Positions 14,122 to 21,432 of a stretch of 22,652 nt of DNA are shown piece by piece (the stretch's first letter is position 1; each line of letters begins with the position of its first letter). The notes beneath the pieces were generated by a model. It was not told where the DNA came from. It ran no database searches and was given only the letters and a program-made list of their open reading frames with translations. Made by a program: the position numbers and the translations under genes. Location of the stretch: positions 1 through 22,652 of the forward strand of contig CAZROT010000021.1 in NCBI GenBank assembly GCA_964601895.1. Reading direction: 5' to 3'. The stretch is from CAZROT01 sp964601895 (GTDB taxonomy: Bacteria > Pseudomonadota > Gammaproteobacteria > Enterobacterales > Enterobacteriaceae).

Positions 14122-15147
14122 TTATGCGTTTGCTGGAGAATATATCGATGCAATTCCTTTTCCACGGATTGGTAATGAAATACCTCTCATTTGGAAACCA
14201 ACTAAATCACCTCTTAATTCAGGATCTTTTTCTCTTAAGAACATGTCCGCATCTCCTTGAGAGCGCATTACCTCGTCTTTGTGGAATGCAATTGATGCAT
14301 AAGAATCAGTTGCTAAGGATGCAGCACCGTAGGCAACTTTTACGCCTGTTGTTTTGTTGTATCTTGGCAAACGCTTTTCTGCTAAGAAGTATAATTTAAA
14401 GCCTCTTAAAACTCCCTTATCCATGATTAGATTATAACGTGCTGCATCTTCTAATTCTAAATCTTCTTGATGTTGAGCAGATAATACTAAAATTCTTCCT
14501 TCAGCTGGAATCTCTGCGTTGTCAAAACGTTTTTTTAATTTTAGAATATCAGAATATGTTAATCGTTTTAAACCAGTATCGGCATTATTTGCTCCTGTAG
14601 TTTGCAATTTTGGTGTAAAAGTTGAATCAGTTGCAGGCGCAACGTTATGTGCTGCACGCTCTAAAAATGTCATTCTCAATGCTTGTCTGTGTCCATATAA
14701 TACAGATGCTCTTTTGTCATAAGCTAATTCAATTACTTCTGTATTTTTTATCCAAGTGTTTTCAGTGTCAAATGTATCTAGTTGAATTGCGATAGGCGCA
14801 TCCGTTCTACCTGAGTAAGGAACTGGATAAACTGAGTTGTTTACCAATACATCAGGATTCACACCAGCCTCCGCTAAATTAATGGTGTTATTTTCTACAA
14901 ACGCCGACATGTCACGCATTTCAGTAATGAACATATCATCTCCGTAGAAATCCTCCATTAAATCTGGCAACCAAATCTCTTTGTTTAAGCCCGCATAGGC
15001 AACTCCTGCTCCTGCACTTGGTGCAAAAACACTTACGGCTAACGGGATTCCAACGGCTGCAAATGCGCCAAATCCCGTGATAAACATTGCTAATGCCAGC
15101 GATAAAACTGCAAGCGATGAGTACGATCTTGAAATTAATTTTTTCAT
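14122..15147 (-). CDS. Major capsid protein with hydrophobic N-terminal leader
   Basis: This 341-residue protein follows the protease/scaffold gene by 29 nt. Its body (from NKEIWLPDLMEDFYGDDMFI, about 55 onward) has the layout of the HK97-fold capsid proteins of Bacteroidota Mu-like phages: MSAFVENNTINLAEAGVNPD, a long helix (TEVIELAYDKRASVLYGHRQ), then GRILVLSAQHQEDL and a C-terminal QMRGISLPIRGKGIASIY. Unusually, residues about 9-53 form a hydrophobic leader (SSLAVLSLALAMFITGFGAF and GIPLAVSVFAPSAGAGVAYAG) that would be scored as a signal peptide or membrane helix. Because it is encoded beside a ClpP-type prohead protease, the likely explanation is a scaffold or delta-like leader removed during maturation, not export. 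Confidence 0.8.
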   Translation of the reverse strand: MKKLISRSYSSLAVLSLALAMFITGFGAFAAVGIPLAVSVFAPSAGAGVAYAGLNKEIWLPDLMEDFYGDDMFITEMRDMSAFVENNTINLAEAGVNPDVLVNNSVYPVPYSGRTDAPIAIQLDTFDTENTWIKNTEVIELAYDKRASVLYGHRQALRMTFLERAAHNVAPATDSTFTPKLQTTGANNADTGLKRLTYSDILKLKKRFDNAEIPAEGRILVLSAQHQEDLELEDAARYNLIMDKGVLRGFKLYFLAEKRLPRYNKTTGVKVAYGAASLATDSYASIAFHKDEVMRSQGDADMFLREKDPELRGDLVGFQMRGISLPIRGKGIASIYSPANA

Positions 15148-15176
15148 TTCTTTTTAAATTAAAAATTGGTTATTTA

Positions 15177-16247
15177 CTATTTTTGCTCCACGATTGATTT
15201 ATATCTGTCGGGATCAGATGTTTTTAGAGCCAACAATCCTGCTGTATCTTTTTTTCTCCAGTCGGCAAATGTCCAAGATTCTTTTCCATCGCTTTGCGCA
15301 TTAGATTCTTTATGAGCTTCACCAGCTAAACCTTTTCGGGCTTGCAAGTCCGCAATCACTTTTTTACCTGAATCAAGGTTTGCCTCAAGAATACCTTTGT
15401 AGGTATCTTTATCGGCAGGCAAGATTTTACCAGCTGTAATTGCTCCAGCCAAAATTGCTTCAATTTCTGCATCGGTTTTAGCCTTTGCATCATTTCTCAT
15501 TTTTTCAATCTGCTCATCCTTTTTGGCGATTGCAGCGTTGATTTGCTCCTCGGTTGCATCCTCAGATAAACCAAGAGACTTTAGATTAACTGCGTTTAGC
15601 TTCATCTTTTTTTCTTGTTTTGGGGGTTTGTTTTTGTCGCTTTGACTATTTTCGAACTTTTTGTCGAATTCTTTAAAATCTTCAGATAATGCCACTAAAT
15701 TGTATTCTCCATAAGCAGCGCTTACATTTAAATTTTCAATTACAGGATCTATAATTTCATCAACAAGGCCAGCCTCTAATGCTTCCTCAGCAGAGAACCA
15801 ATTATCACCAGTCATCCAATCTTTAAGTTCTGCCTCAGGTTTTCCCGTTTTAGTGGCATATTTTTTTATGAAATTTGCTTCAATACTTGCCAGCATTTTA
15901 GCAGCGCCTGTCATTGTTCTAGCATTGCCCTCAACTGACCCAGATGGAGCGTGAACCATGATATAGGCATTTTCAGCAATTGAAACTTTTTTACCTGCTA
16001 AAATCAAAATTGATCCCATGGATGCCGCAAGCCCATCAACAATGATATGTATATCTGCTTTGGAATTAATCAGTGTGTTATAGATTAAATTACCATCAAT
16101 AACAGAACCACCTGGTGTATGCAATCTTACAACTGCTTTTGGGTTCTTTTTTAAAAAAGCTTTAAGGTCTGAACTAATGAATTGACCATCGCCACCCCAA
16201 ATTCTACCATAAAGGCTTATTTCATTTCCGTTTTGTTCTGTCCACAT
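15177..16247 (-). CDS. ClpP-like prohead protease with C-terminal scaffold region
   Basis: This 356-residue protein has an S14/ClpP-type protease domain at about 8-170 and a scaffold-like region at about 185-356. Catalytic triad as seen: Ser76 in GLAASMGS, His99 in MVHAPSG, Asp148 in TGDNWFS; the HTPGGSV oxyanion loop (43-49) precedes them and EALEAGLVDEI closes the domain. The C-terminal part is charged and helical (KKDEQIEKMRNDAKAKTDAE, then an Ala/Lys-rich region), as in phage proteins in which protease and scaffold are one chain. It would guide capsid assembly and then cut the scaffold and capsid leader. It is the first gene of the minus-strand operon. Confidence 0.9.
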   Translation of the reverse strand: MWTEQNGNEISLYGRIWGGDGQFISSDLKAFLKKNPKAVVRLHTPGGSVIDGNLIYNTLINSKADIHIIVDGLAASMGSILILAGKKVSIAENAYIMVHAPSGSVEGNARTMTGAAKMLASIEANFIKKYATKTGKPEAELKDWMTGDNWFSAEEALEAGLVDEIIDPVIENLNVSAAYGEYNLVALSEDFKEFDKKFENSQSDKNKPPKQEKKMKLNAVNLKSLGLSEDATEEQINAAIAKKDEQIEKMRNDAKAKTDAEIEAILAGAITAGKILPADKDTYKGILEANLDSGKKVIADLQARKGLAGEAHKESNAQSDGKESWTFADWRKKDTAGLLALKTSDPDRYKSIVEQK

Positions 16248-16334
16248 AATTTTACATTTCGTGTTAGCTATTTCGCTCTTATCGTGGATACAAATTTCAC
16301 GTGCTTTTTTTGGATTAAAAAATTAGAAATACTT

Positions 16335-16388
16335 CTTAGTATCAAATACTTACTAAGTTGTTTCGAATAAAAAACAAAGTAGTATTTG
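16335..16388. promoter_or_regulatory. Divergent promoter region with inverted repeat
   Basis: The 180-nt gap (16248-16427) between the two morphogenesis operons must hold both promoters. It contains a 7-bp inverted repeat CTTAGTA / TACTAAG (16335-16341, 16351-16357), with a nested AGTAT-CAA-ATACT at 16338-16350: a plausible activator site. A plus-strand candidate is TTG at 16358-16360, 19 nt, then TAGTATTTG (16380-16388; one base more than TAnnTTTG). No exact -7 box is seen for the minus strand. Confidence 0.35.
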
Positions 16389-16427
16389 CTTTTTTGAGTT
16401 CTTATATAAAGTATTGAACTTTGATAT

Positions 16428-16862
16428 ATGAAAATCGCAGATAAAAAAGCATTAGCGGAGAGTTTATACATCAAAAGCTCGCTAAATAGAAAGGAAATAG
16501 CTCAGCAAATTGGAGTTACTGAAAAGACTTTAAGAAATTGGATTGAGGCAAATGACTGGGATTCAATTAAGGATTCTCAGACAATTACTCGAAAGCAATT
16601 ACTTCTTGATTCTTACCAGCAATTAAAAGCCGTAAATGATGAAATTAGGCTAAATCACAACAACATTCCAAACAAGCAACTGAGTGATGCAAAAGGTGTT
16701 TTGATTAAAGAAATTGAAGCCTTAAACTCTCAACCCATTCATAAGTACGTGGAAGTATTTGAAGACTACATCCAGTACCTTTATAAATATGCTCCTGACT
16801 TGGTGAAAGGTTTTGCGGAACATTCTCTCAAATTTATTGAACAATTAGGTAAAAGAAATTAG
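16428..16862 (+). CDS. Small terminase subunit (HTH protein)
   Basis: This 144-residue protein opens the plus-strand packaging operon. The first about 45 residues are a helix-turn-helix (KALAESLYIKSSLNRKEIAQ, IGVTEKTLRNWIEANDW), similar to the terminase gpP/small-subunit N-domain and to transposase-type HTHs. The rest is helical and suits the oligomerisation of a ring. It would recognise phage DNA and load the large subunit, which starts 2 nt after its stop. In true Mu-like phages this counterpart is gp27-like. No Shine-Dalgarno is visible. Confidence 0.75.
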   Translation: MKIADKKALAESLYIKSSLNRKEIAQQIGVTEKTLRNWIEANDWDSIKDSQTITRKQLLLDSYQQLKAVNDEIRLNHNNIPNKQLSDAKGVLIKEIEALNSQPIHKYVEVFEDYIQYLYKYAPDLVKGFAEHSLKFIEQLGKRN

Positions 16863-16864
16863 AA

Positions 16865-18379
16865 ATGGCTCACATTGTAAAAGATAAGCAGGCAACAAAA
16901 CGCTATGAAGAGTTATGTAAAATAATCAAGGATAGCTCCGTAATTAATCCTTTTGAAACGCAGGGGGAAAAGACTTCTCGAATCGCTAAAGTTAAAATTG
17001 ATTTTAAAGAGTTTGTTGGCTATTACTTTGCACATTATTCTGATTCTGAAACCCCTGAATTTCACGTTCAAATAGCACGAAGAGTACGAAGAAACCCAAA
17101 ATATAAAGTTTGGCTTAAATGGGCTCGTGGTCATGCTAAATCAGTTGTGGCTATTATATTACTTCCTTTGTGGTTATGGATCAATGGTGAGATAAACTTT
17201 TTACTAGTTGTTGGACAAAATGAAAAGAAGGCTCAAACATTACTGGGAGATTTACAAGCTGAGTTTGAGTTTAATCAGCGTTTAATTAATGATTTTGGAC
17301 CGCAAAAATTAAACGGCTCTTGGGAAGATGGATTTTTTACAACTAAGTCTGGGTTTATTGCTAAGGCGATTGGAATGGGACAGGATCCACGTGGTATTCG
17401 AGTTGGAGCAACGAGACCAGATTATATTGTTGCAGATGATTGGGAAATAAAAGAGACTGTAAAAAATGCCGAGCGTCAAGATGAATATGCCGAGTGGTTT
17501 TTAAGAGGCGTAATTCCCGCAATGGACAATAAAAACAGGAGAGTTTTAATTTGTCAAAATCATTTTGCGCCTCGTATGATTTTTTCTAAAATAGTTGAGG
17601 AGAATAAGTCTTGGCAAGTGCATCAAGTGAATGCATATCATCCAGTAACATTTGAACCAACTTGGAAAGAAAAATATACTGCTCAGTTTTGGAAAGACAT
17701 AGTAGATGAAATTGGAACGCTTCGTGCTTCCGCTGAATATAATAATGAACCTCATGTAGAAGGAAAACTATTTACTGATGATATGATTCAGTGGACTAAA
17801 CTTCCTTCTCTTAAATCAATGATTTCGATAAATGGACGTTGGGATATTGCCTATGGAGGAACTGCAACAAGCGATTTTAATGCAATTCGTGTTTGGGGCT
17901 TAAAAGATGGCAAAAAATATCTGATTGATTGCTTCGTGAAACAATCAAAAATTAAAGATGCACTTATTTGGATAGCGGAGTTTCAACGCAATTTAAACGA
18001 AAATATTTCTATTCAATTTGGATTTGAAGCGCAGTTCTGGAATGAAGAAATTTACCGACTAATTGCTGAAGTAGAACATGAATACGGAATGATTTTGAAT
18101 CTAATCAAAATTGAGCGCAGGAAAGGTAATAAATACGATGCAATAATTGAAATGCTTCCACAATATCAAAGTGGTAGAGTTTATTACAATGAACAACTAA
18201 AAAGCCATAACGACACGCAAGTCGGAATTGCGCAGCTCAAAGGTATTGCACCAGGATATAAATCACATGATGATGCACCCGATGCAGACAAATATAGCTT
18301 TGATGAGCTGGACAAATTTGATAGTACTCGAAAGTTTAAAACTGTTATGGGTAAAAAACGACAAAATAAAAGATTTTAA
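16865..18379 (+). CDS. Large terminase subunit
   Basis: This 504-residue DNA-packaging motor protein has a Walker A-like WARGHAKS (86-93), Walker B YIVADDWE (187-194, with the acidic pair), and C-terminal RNase H-like nuclease residues: RWDIAYGGTATSD (Asp327, Asp337), FGFEAQFWNEE (Glu388) and SHDDAPDADKYSFDEL near residue 480. Length and motif order are normal for gp28-like terminases of Mu-like phages. Translational coupling to the small subunit is likely (2-nt spacing). The enzyme hydrolyses ATP to pump DNA into the prohead and cuts it when full. Confidence 0.93.
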   Translation: MAHIVKDKQATKRYEELCKIIKDSSVINPFETQGEKTSRIAKVKIDFKEFVGYYFAHYSDSETPEFHVQIARRVRRNPKYKVWLKWARGHAKSVVAIILLPLWLWINGEINFLLVVGQNEKKAQTLLGDLQAEFEFNQRLINDFGPQKLNGSWEDGFFTTKSGFIAKAIGMGQDPRGIRVGATRPDYIVADDWEIKETVKNAERQDEYAEWFLRGVIPAMDNKNRRVLICQNHFAPRMIFSKIVEENKSWQVHQVNAYHPVTFEPTWKEKYTAQFWKDIVDEIGTLRASAEYNNEPHVEGKLFTDDMIQWTKLPSLKSMISINGRWDIAYGGTATSDFNAIRVWGLKDGKKYLIDCFVKQSKIKDALIWIAEFQRNLNENISIQFGFEAQFWNEEIYRLIAEVEHEYGMILNLIKIERRKGNKYDAIIEMLPQYQSGRVYYNEQLKSHNDTQVGIAQLKGIAPGYKSHDDAPDADKYSFDELDKFDSTRKFKTVMGKKRQNKRF

Positions 18380-18381
18380 TT

Positions 18382-18789
18382 ATGACTTATTTAACGCTAG
18401 ATGACTTATATACTGTCATCACAGAGGAAATATTACAAGATGTAATAGAAGCAGACGAAACAATATTGGATAAGGCTGAGCTTGCAAGTATTGGAGAAAT
18501 GACTGGATATTTAAACGTGCGTTATGATGCAACAAAATGTTTTGATGCAAATGCCAAAATTCCAATTGTAACACAAATGCTTGCCGATATTTGTCTGTAT
18601 CATGCGCACGCCCGAGTAATGCCAGATAATATTCCAACATTACGAGAAAATAGATACAACAATGCTATCACCTGGTGTGAGAAAGTAGCGGACGGATTCA
18701 TTGCTCCAGAACTTCCAATAAAGGAAAATCAGCCAACTGGTCCTCTTAGATATGGAAATAGTAATCCTAAAACAAATCAATATTTTTAA
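18382..18789 (+). CDS. DUF1320 / Mu gp36-like head-tail connector protein
   Basis: This 135-residue protein resembles the gp36 family: MTYLTLDDLYTVITEEILQD, a helix with DKAELASIGEMTGYLNVRYD, then IPIVTQMLADICLYHAHARV with MPDNIPTLRENRYNNAITWC EKVADG, a helical-bundle pattern like that of adaptor proteins which plug under the portal. The position here, between terminase and portal rather than after the capsid as in Mu, is a rearrangement common in Bacteroidota relatives. It has 2-nt gaps on both sides. There is no enzymatic motif. Confidence 0.75.
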   Translation: MTYLTLDDLYTVITEEILQDVIEADETILDKAELASIGEMTGYLNVRYDATKCFDANAKIPIVTQMLADICLYHAHARVMPDNIPTLRENRYNNAITWCEKVADGFIAPELPIKENQPTGPLRYGNSNPKTNQYF

Positions 18790-18791
18790 CA

Positions 18792-19994
18792 ATGGCGAAA
18801 AAAACACAGACTACCGTTACAGAGCGTCCTGATAGACTACTTTCTAAACTTATTAGAACAAATAACGCACGTGCTAAAAAAGACATTGCGCAGTGGAGAA
18901 CCGCACTTCAGCAGGCAGAGAATCCAGACAATCCAAAAAGGATTTTACTTTACAACCTGTATTATGAGTTAATGCTTGATTCACACCTTACTGCAGAAAT
19001 CGAAAAACGAATTCTAAATGTAATTGGAGAAGAATATAACCTCGTTAATGCAAATGGAGAAATTCAAGTTGAGGCAACCAATTTATTAAAAAAATCATGG
19101 TTTAGCGATTTGCTGAAGCTTGCAATGGAAGCACGCTTTTGGGGTCATTCTTTAATTGAAATAAAATCTTTGAACTCAGAGGGCTTGATTGCCGAGGTTG
19201 AGCTGGTTCCTAGAAGACACGTTTTGCCCGAAAAAGGAATTTTCACAATAAAGCAGGGTGACGATAAGGGCTTGATGTATCGCGAAGATTTAAAAAATTT
19301 AAACTTCCTTTTTGAGATTGGAGACAAGTATGATTTAGGACTTTTAAACAGGTGTGCGCCAAACGTACTTTACAAACGTTTTGCTCAAGCAGCGTGGAGT
19401 GAATTTTGTGAGATTTTCGGAATGCCCGTTCGCTACGCAAAAACCAACACGAAGGATTTAGAATCATTGAACCGTTTGGAGCAAATGCTGATTGATATGG
19501 CAACTGCTTCTTATGCTGTTATTGATAAAGAAGAGGAATTGGAATTTATCGAAACTGCAAAATCTGACGGAGGAGTTTATCAGGGCTTAATTAGCCTTTC
19601 AAGCTCAGAAATATCTAAGGTAATAAATGGCTCCGTTATTGGAGAGGCTACACAAGGAGGTTCACGTGCAAAGGAGCAGGTCGGACTTAATATTCAAGAA
19701 AAGCTAAATAAGGCAGATAAAAAATGGCTTCAAAACTGGATCAATGAAAACGTGTTGCCAAAACTAGTCAACTTTGGATATCCTGTTGGAGATTTGTTTT
19801 TTGAGTTTGAGAAGTCAAAAGATATTGAAGCGGAATTGAAAGTAGCCACTTTAGTTTTACAACATTTTGAAGTGGATCCAAAATATATTACTGAAACTTT
19901 TGGAGTTCCAGTTTTAAAGCAAAAACAAAATGTTGCTGCACCTGGTACCGAAAATGTGAAAGACCCAAAAGCTGACACAAATTTTTTCGATTAA
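18792..19994 (+). CDS. Portal protein (DUF935 / Mu gp29-like)
   Basis: This 400-residue protein matches the DUF935 portal family: an N-terminal stretch with KRILLYNLYYELMLDSHLTA, then IEKRILNVIGEEYNLVNANG, WFSDLLKLAMEARFWGHSLI, LVPRRHVLPEKGIF, QAAWSEFCEIFGMPVRYAK, and VIGEATQGGSRAKEQVGLNI. Twelve copies form the ring through which DNA passes. The gene ends ACA AAT TTT TTC GAT TAA, and the TTTTTTC is a correctly phased -1 slippery site followed by a hairpin (next entries). So a part of the product may be extended into the MuF protein. The family commonly has 400-500 residues, so the short form is complete or nearly so. Confidence 0.88.
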   Translation: MAKKTQTTVTERPDRLLSKLIRTNNARAKKDIAQWRTALQQAENPDNPKRILLYNLYYELMLDSHLTAEIEKRILNVIGEEYNLVNANGEIQVEATNLLKKSWFSDLLKLAMEARFWGHSLIEIKSLNSEGLIAEVELVPRRHVLPEKGIFTIKQGDDKGLMYREDLKNLNFLFEIGDKYDLGLLNRCAPNVLYKRFAQAAWSEFCEIFGMPVRYAKTNTKDLESLNRLEQMLIDMATASYAVIDKEEELEFIETAKSDGGVYQGLISLSSSEISKVINGSVIGEATQGGSRAKEQVGLNIQEKLNKADKKWLQNWINENVLPKLVNFGYPVGDLFFEFEKSKDIEAELKVATLVLQHFEVDPKYITETFGVPVLKQKQNVAAPGTENVKDPKADTNFFD

Positions 19995-20014
19995 GCCCTG
20001 TACTACTCAGGGCT
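19982..20014 (+). promoter_or_regulatory. Predicted -1 frameshift signal: T_TTT_TTC, spacer, hairpin
   Basis: The heptamer T_TTT_TTC (19982-19988) is in exact phase with the portal frame. After a 5-nt spacer (GATTA) comes a perfect 7-bp stem AGCCCTG (19994-20000) / CAGGGCT (20008-20014) with loop TACTACT. Slippery site, spacer and GC-rich hairpin together make a textbook stimulator. The stop codon of the zero frame (19992-19994) abuts the stem. Confidence 0.65.
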
Positions 20015-21292
20015 GAAATAAATAATCTTTACACCATACAGTTAGGTCTACAATTTACCGCAGAGATTGATCCACTTTTTAATGAAAAGGCATTTCAAAA
20101 AGCTTTAGAATGGACTTTTAAAAAATCTTATAAAAGGAGTTCTATTAATGCAGACTTGAACAGAGCGACATTCGAAGTTTTAAACAATGCTTTAAATAAA
20201 GGTATTCCTTCAAGAGTAAAATATGATACAGAAGATTTAAAATTCATCGACCAGTTAAAAAATAATCTCGCTGTTTTTTCTTCATTTAAATCATATAGGC
20301 AAACGAATGAATTAATAACTTCTTTATTTGATGAAAATGGTAAGCAAAAATCTTGGAATCAATTTCGTAAAGATGCTCAAGCAATTAATAAATCCTACAA
20401 TTCTCAATGGTTGCAAGCAGAATTTAATTTAGCACAAAGACAGGCTAGAAGTGCAATTCAATGGAAAGATTTTGAACGTGATGCAGCGGTTTATCCAAAT
20501 TTGGAGTACATGGGTTCAAGAGCAGCAAAACAAAGAGATAGTCATAAAATTTGGTATGGCTTGATAAAACCAATTAATGATCCTTTTTGGGATACAGCGT
20601 TTCCACCAAATGGTTGGAATTGTAAATGCTGGGTAAAACAAACCGATGCACAGGCAAGTGATAAAATTGTTTCCCCTCCTGAAGAAATAAAAGGGATTTC
20701 TGGTAACGCTGGAAAAACAGCTACGATTTTTTCTGCTACCCATGCCTATGTTAGTAAACTTAACAAGGATGAAAAAAAGGAAGTTGCATCTGAAATGAAA
20801 AAACAAAACATCCCTTCAGCTGAAGAGTTAAGCAAAAGAAGAATCGAATTTGAAGCCTTTGGCAAAGAATATGAAAAAACTTTTTTTGATGATTTAACTG
20901 GTGGTTATGTTGTGACACATAAAGGTCATAAATTCAATGAAATTACAGGGATTCAAGAAAAGGAAACTGTTAAACTTTTTGCTAAAATAGGAAGAAAAAT
21001 AATTTTTAATGATGAAACTTTAAAAGATAAAAAGGGGAATACTTTAAAAGCTGTTGATACAACAATGGATGGTTTATTGACTGAGATTAAATGTAAAAAT
21101 TCAATCGGTTTTAGAACCATAAGTAACTATTTATCGGACGCAATATCAAAAGGAGCAAAAAGTTTAATTATAACAATATATAGTGAAAATACGATTTCTG
21201 AAATTAGCAATGAAATTGGAAAGAAACGAACTCTTAAAGCTAAATTTGAATCAATTTATATTGTGAAAGGAGACCAAATAAAACGTCTATAA
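19988..21292 (+). CDS. MuF minor head protein with C-terminal nuclease-like toxin domain (portal-fused by -1 frameshift)
   Basis: The conserved N-terminus (LGLQFTAEIDPLFNEKAFQK ALEW, from about 20042) lies upstream of any ATG/GTG/TTG; the first such codon is the TTG at 20156, which would cut it off. The frame is open from 19976 and joins the portal by a -1 slip at 19988, giving 434 extra residues (833 in all). Numbered from TTG 20156: the MuF/SPP1 gp7 domain has H130, DPFWD (142-146) and PPNGWNCKC (150-158). A linker follows, and about 240-378 is a nuclease-like domain: KLFAKIGRKIIF, then D301, D305-G306, E310-I-K312, resembling a PD-(D/E)xK site, as in CdiA-CT-type toxins. MuF polymorphic toxins are known in temperate phages. 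The protein would act in head assembly and enter the host with DNA. No immunity gene follows. Confidence 0.8.
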   Translation, partial: RLSPVLLRAEINNLYTIQLGLQFTAEIDPLFNEKAFQKALEWTFKKSYKRSSINADLNRATFEVLNNALNKGIPSRVKYDTEDLKFIDQLKNNLAVFSSFKSYRQTNELITSLFDENGKQKSWNQFRKDAQAINKSYNSQWLQAEFNLAQRQARSAIQWKDFERDAAVYPNLEYMGSRAAKQRDSHKIWYGLIKPINDPFWDTAFPPNGWNCKCWVKQTDAQASDKIVSPPEEIKGISGNAGKTATIFSATHAYVSKLNKDEKKEVASEMKKQNIPSAEELSKRRIEFEAFGKEYEKTFFDDLTGGYVVTHKGHKFNEITGIQEKETVKLFAKIGRKIIFNDETLKDKKGNTLKAVDTTMDGLLTEIKCKNSIGFRTISNYLSDAISKGAKSLIITIYSENTISEISNEIGKKRTLKAKFESIYIVKGDQIKRL

Positions 21293-21299
21293 CTTAACA

Positions 21300-21379
21300 T
21301 GCCTCCCGAAGGAGGCAGAGGTGAGGCGCAGCCACAGCTCCCGAAGGAGACTCTCGCACTGTTTTGGTCAAAGCCAAAC
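21300..21379 (+). repeat. GC-rich island of hairpins after the MuF toxin gene
   Basis: Within AT-rich DNA, 21300-21350 is conspicuously GC-rich. Seen: a perfect 7-bp hairpin TGCCTCC-CGAA-GGAGGCA (21300-21317); a hairpin with one A-A mismatch TGAGGC-GCA-GCCACA (21322-21336); a third, CTCC-CGAA-GGAG (21339-21350), repeating the 12-mer CTCCCGAAGGAG of the first; and GTTTTGG-TCAAAG-CCAAAC (21361-21379). No T-run follows, so it is not a simple terminator, and there is no ORF. The function is unknown: an RNA element, a mobile palindrome, or a scar of toxin-cassette exchange. Confidence 0.6.
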
Positions 21380-21432
21380 TTAATGCAAATATATAAAATT
21401 TAGTATTTAAACGCCAAATAAAAACTGTTAAA

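Noticed and set aside
16268..16474. Minus-strand 68-residue ORF across the divergent region
   Set aside because: It overlaps the start of the small terminase gene and the promoter region, has low-complexity Tyr/Ser/Lys content and no family likeness.
19994..20014. Hairpin AGCCCTG/CAGGGCT as a transcription terminator after the portal gene
   Set aside because: It is followed by GAAATAAATAA with no T-run, and the operon clearly continues. Its spacing to the slippery heptamer fits a frameshift stimulator better.
20156..20158. TTG at 20156 as the true start of the MuF gene
   Set aside because: It leaves out a conserved-looking N-terminus encoded in the same frame from about 20018, and the AAGGAG at 20134-20139 is too far from it. 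The ATG at 20148 is in another frame that stops after three codons.
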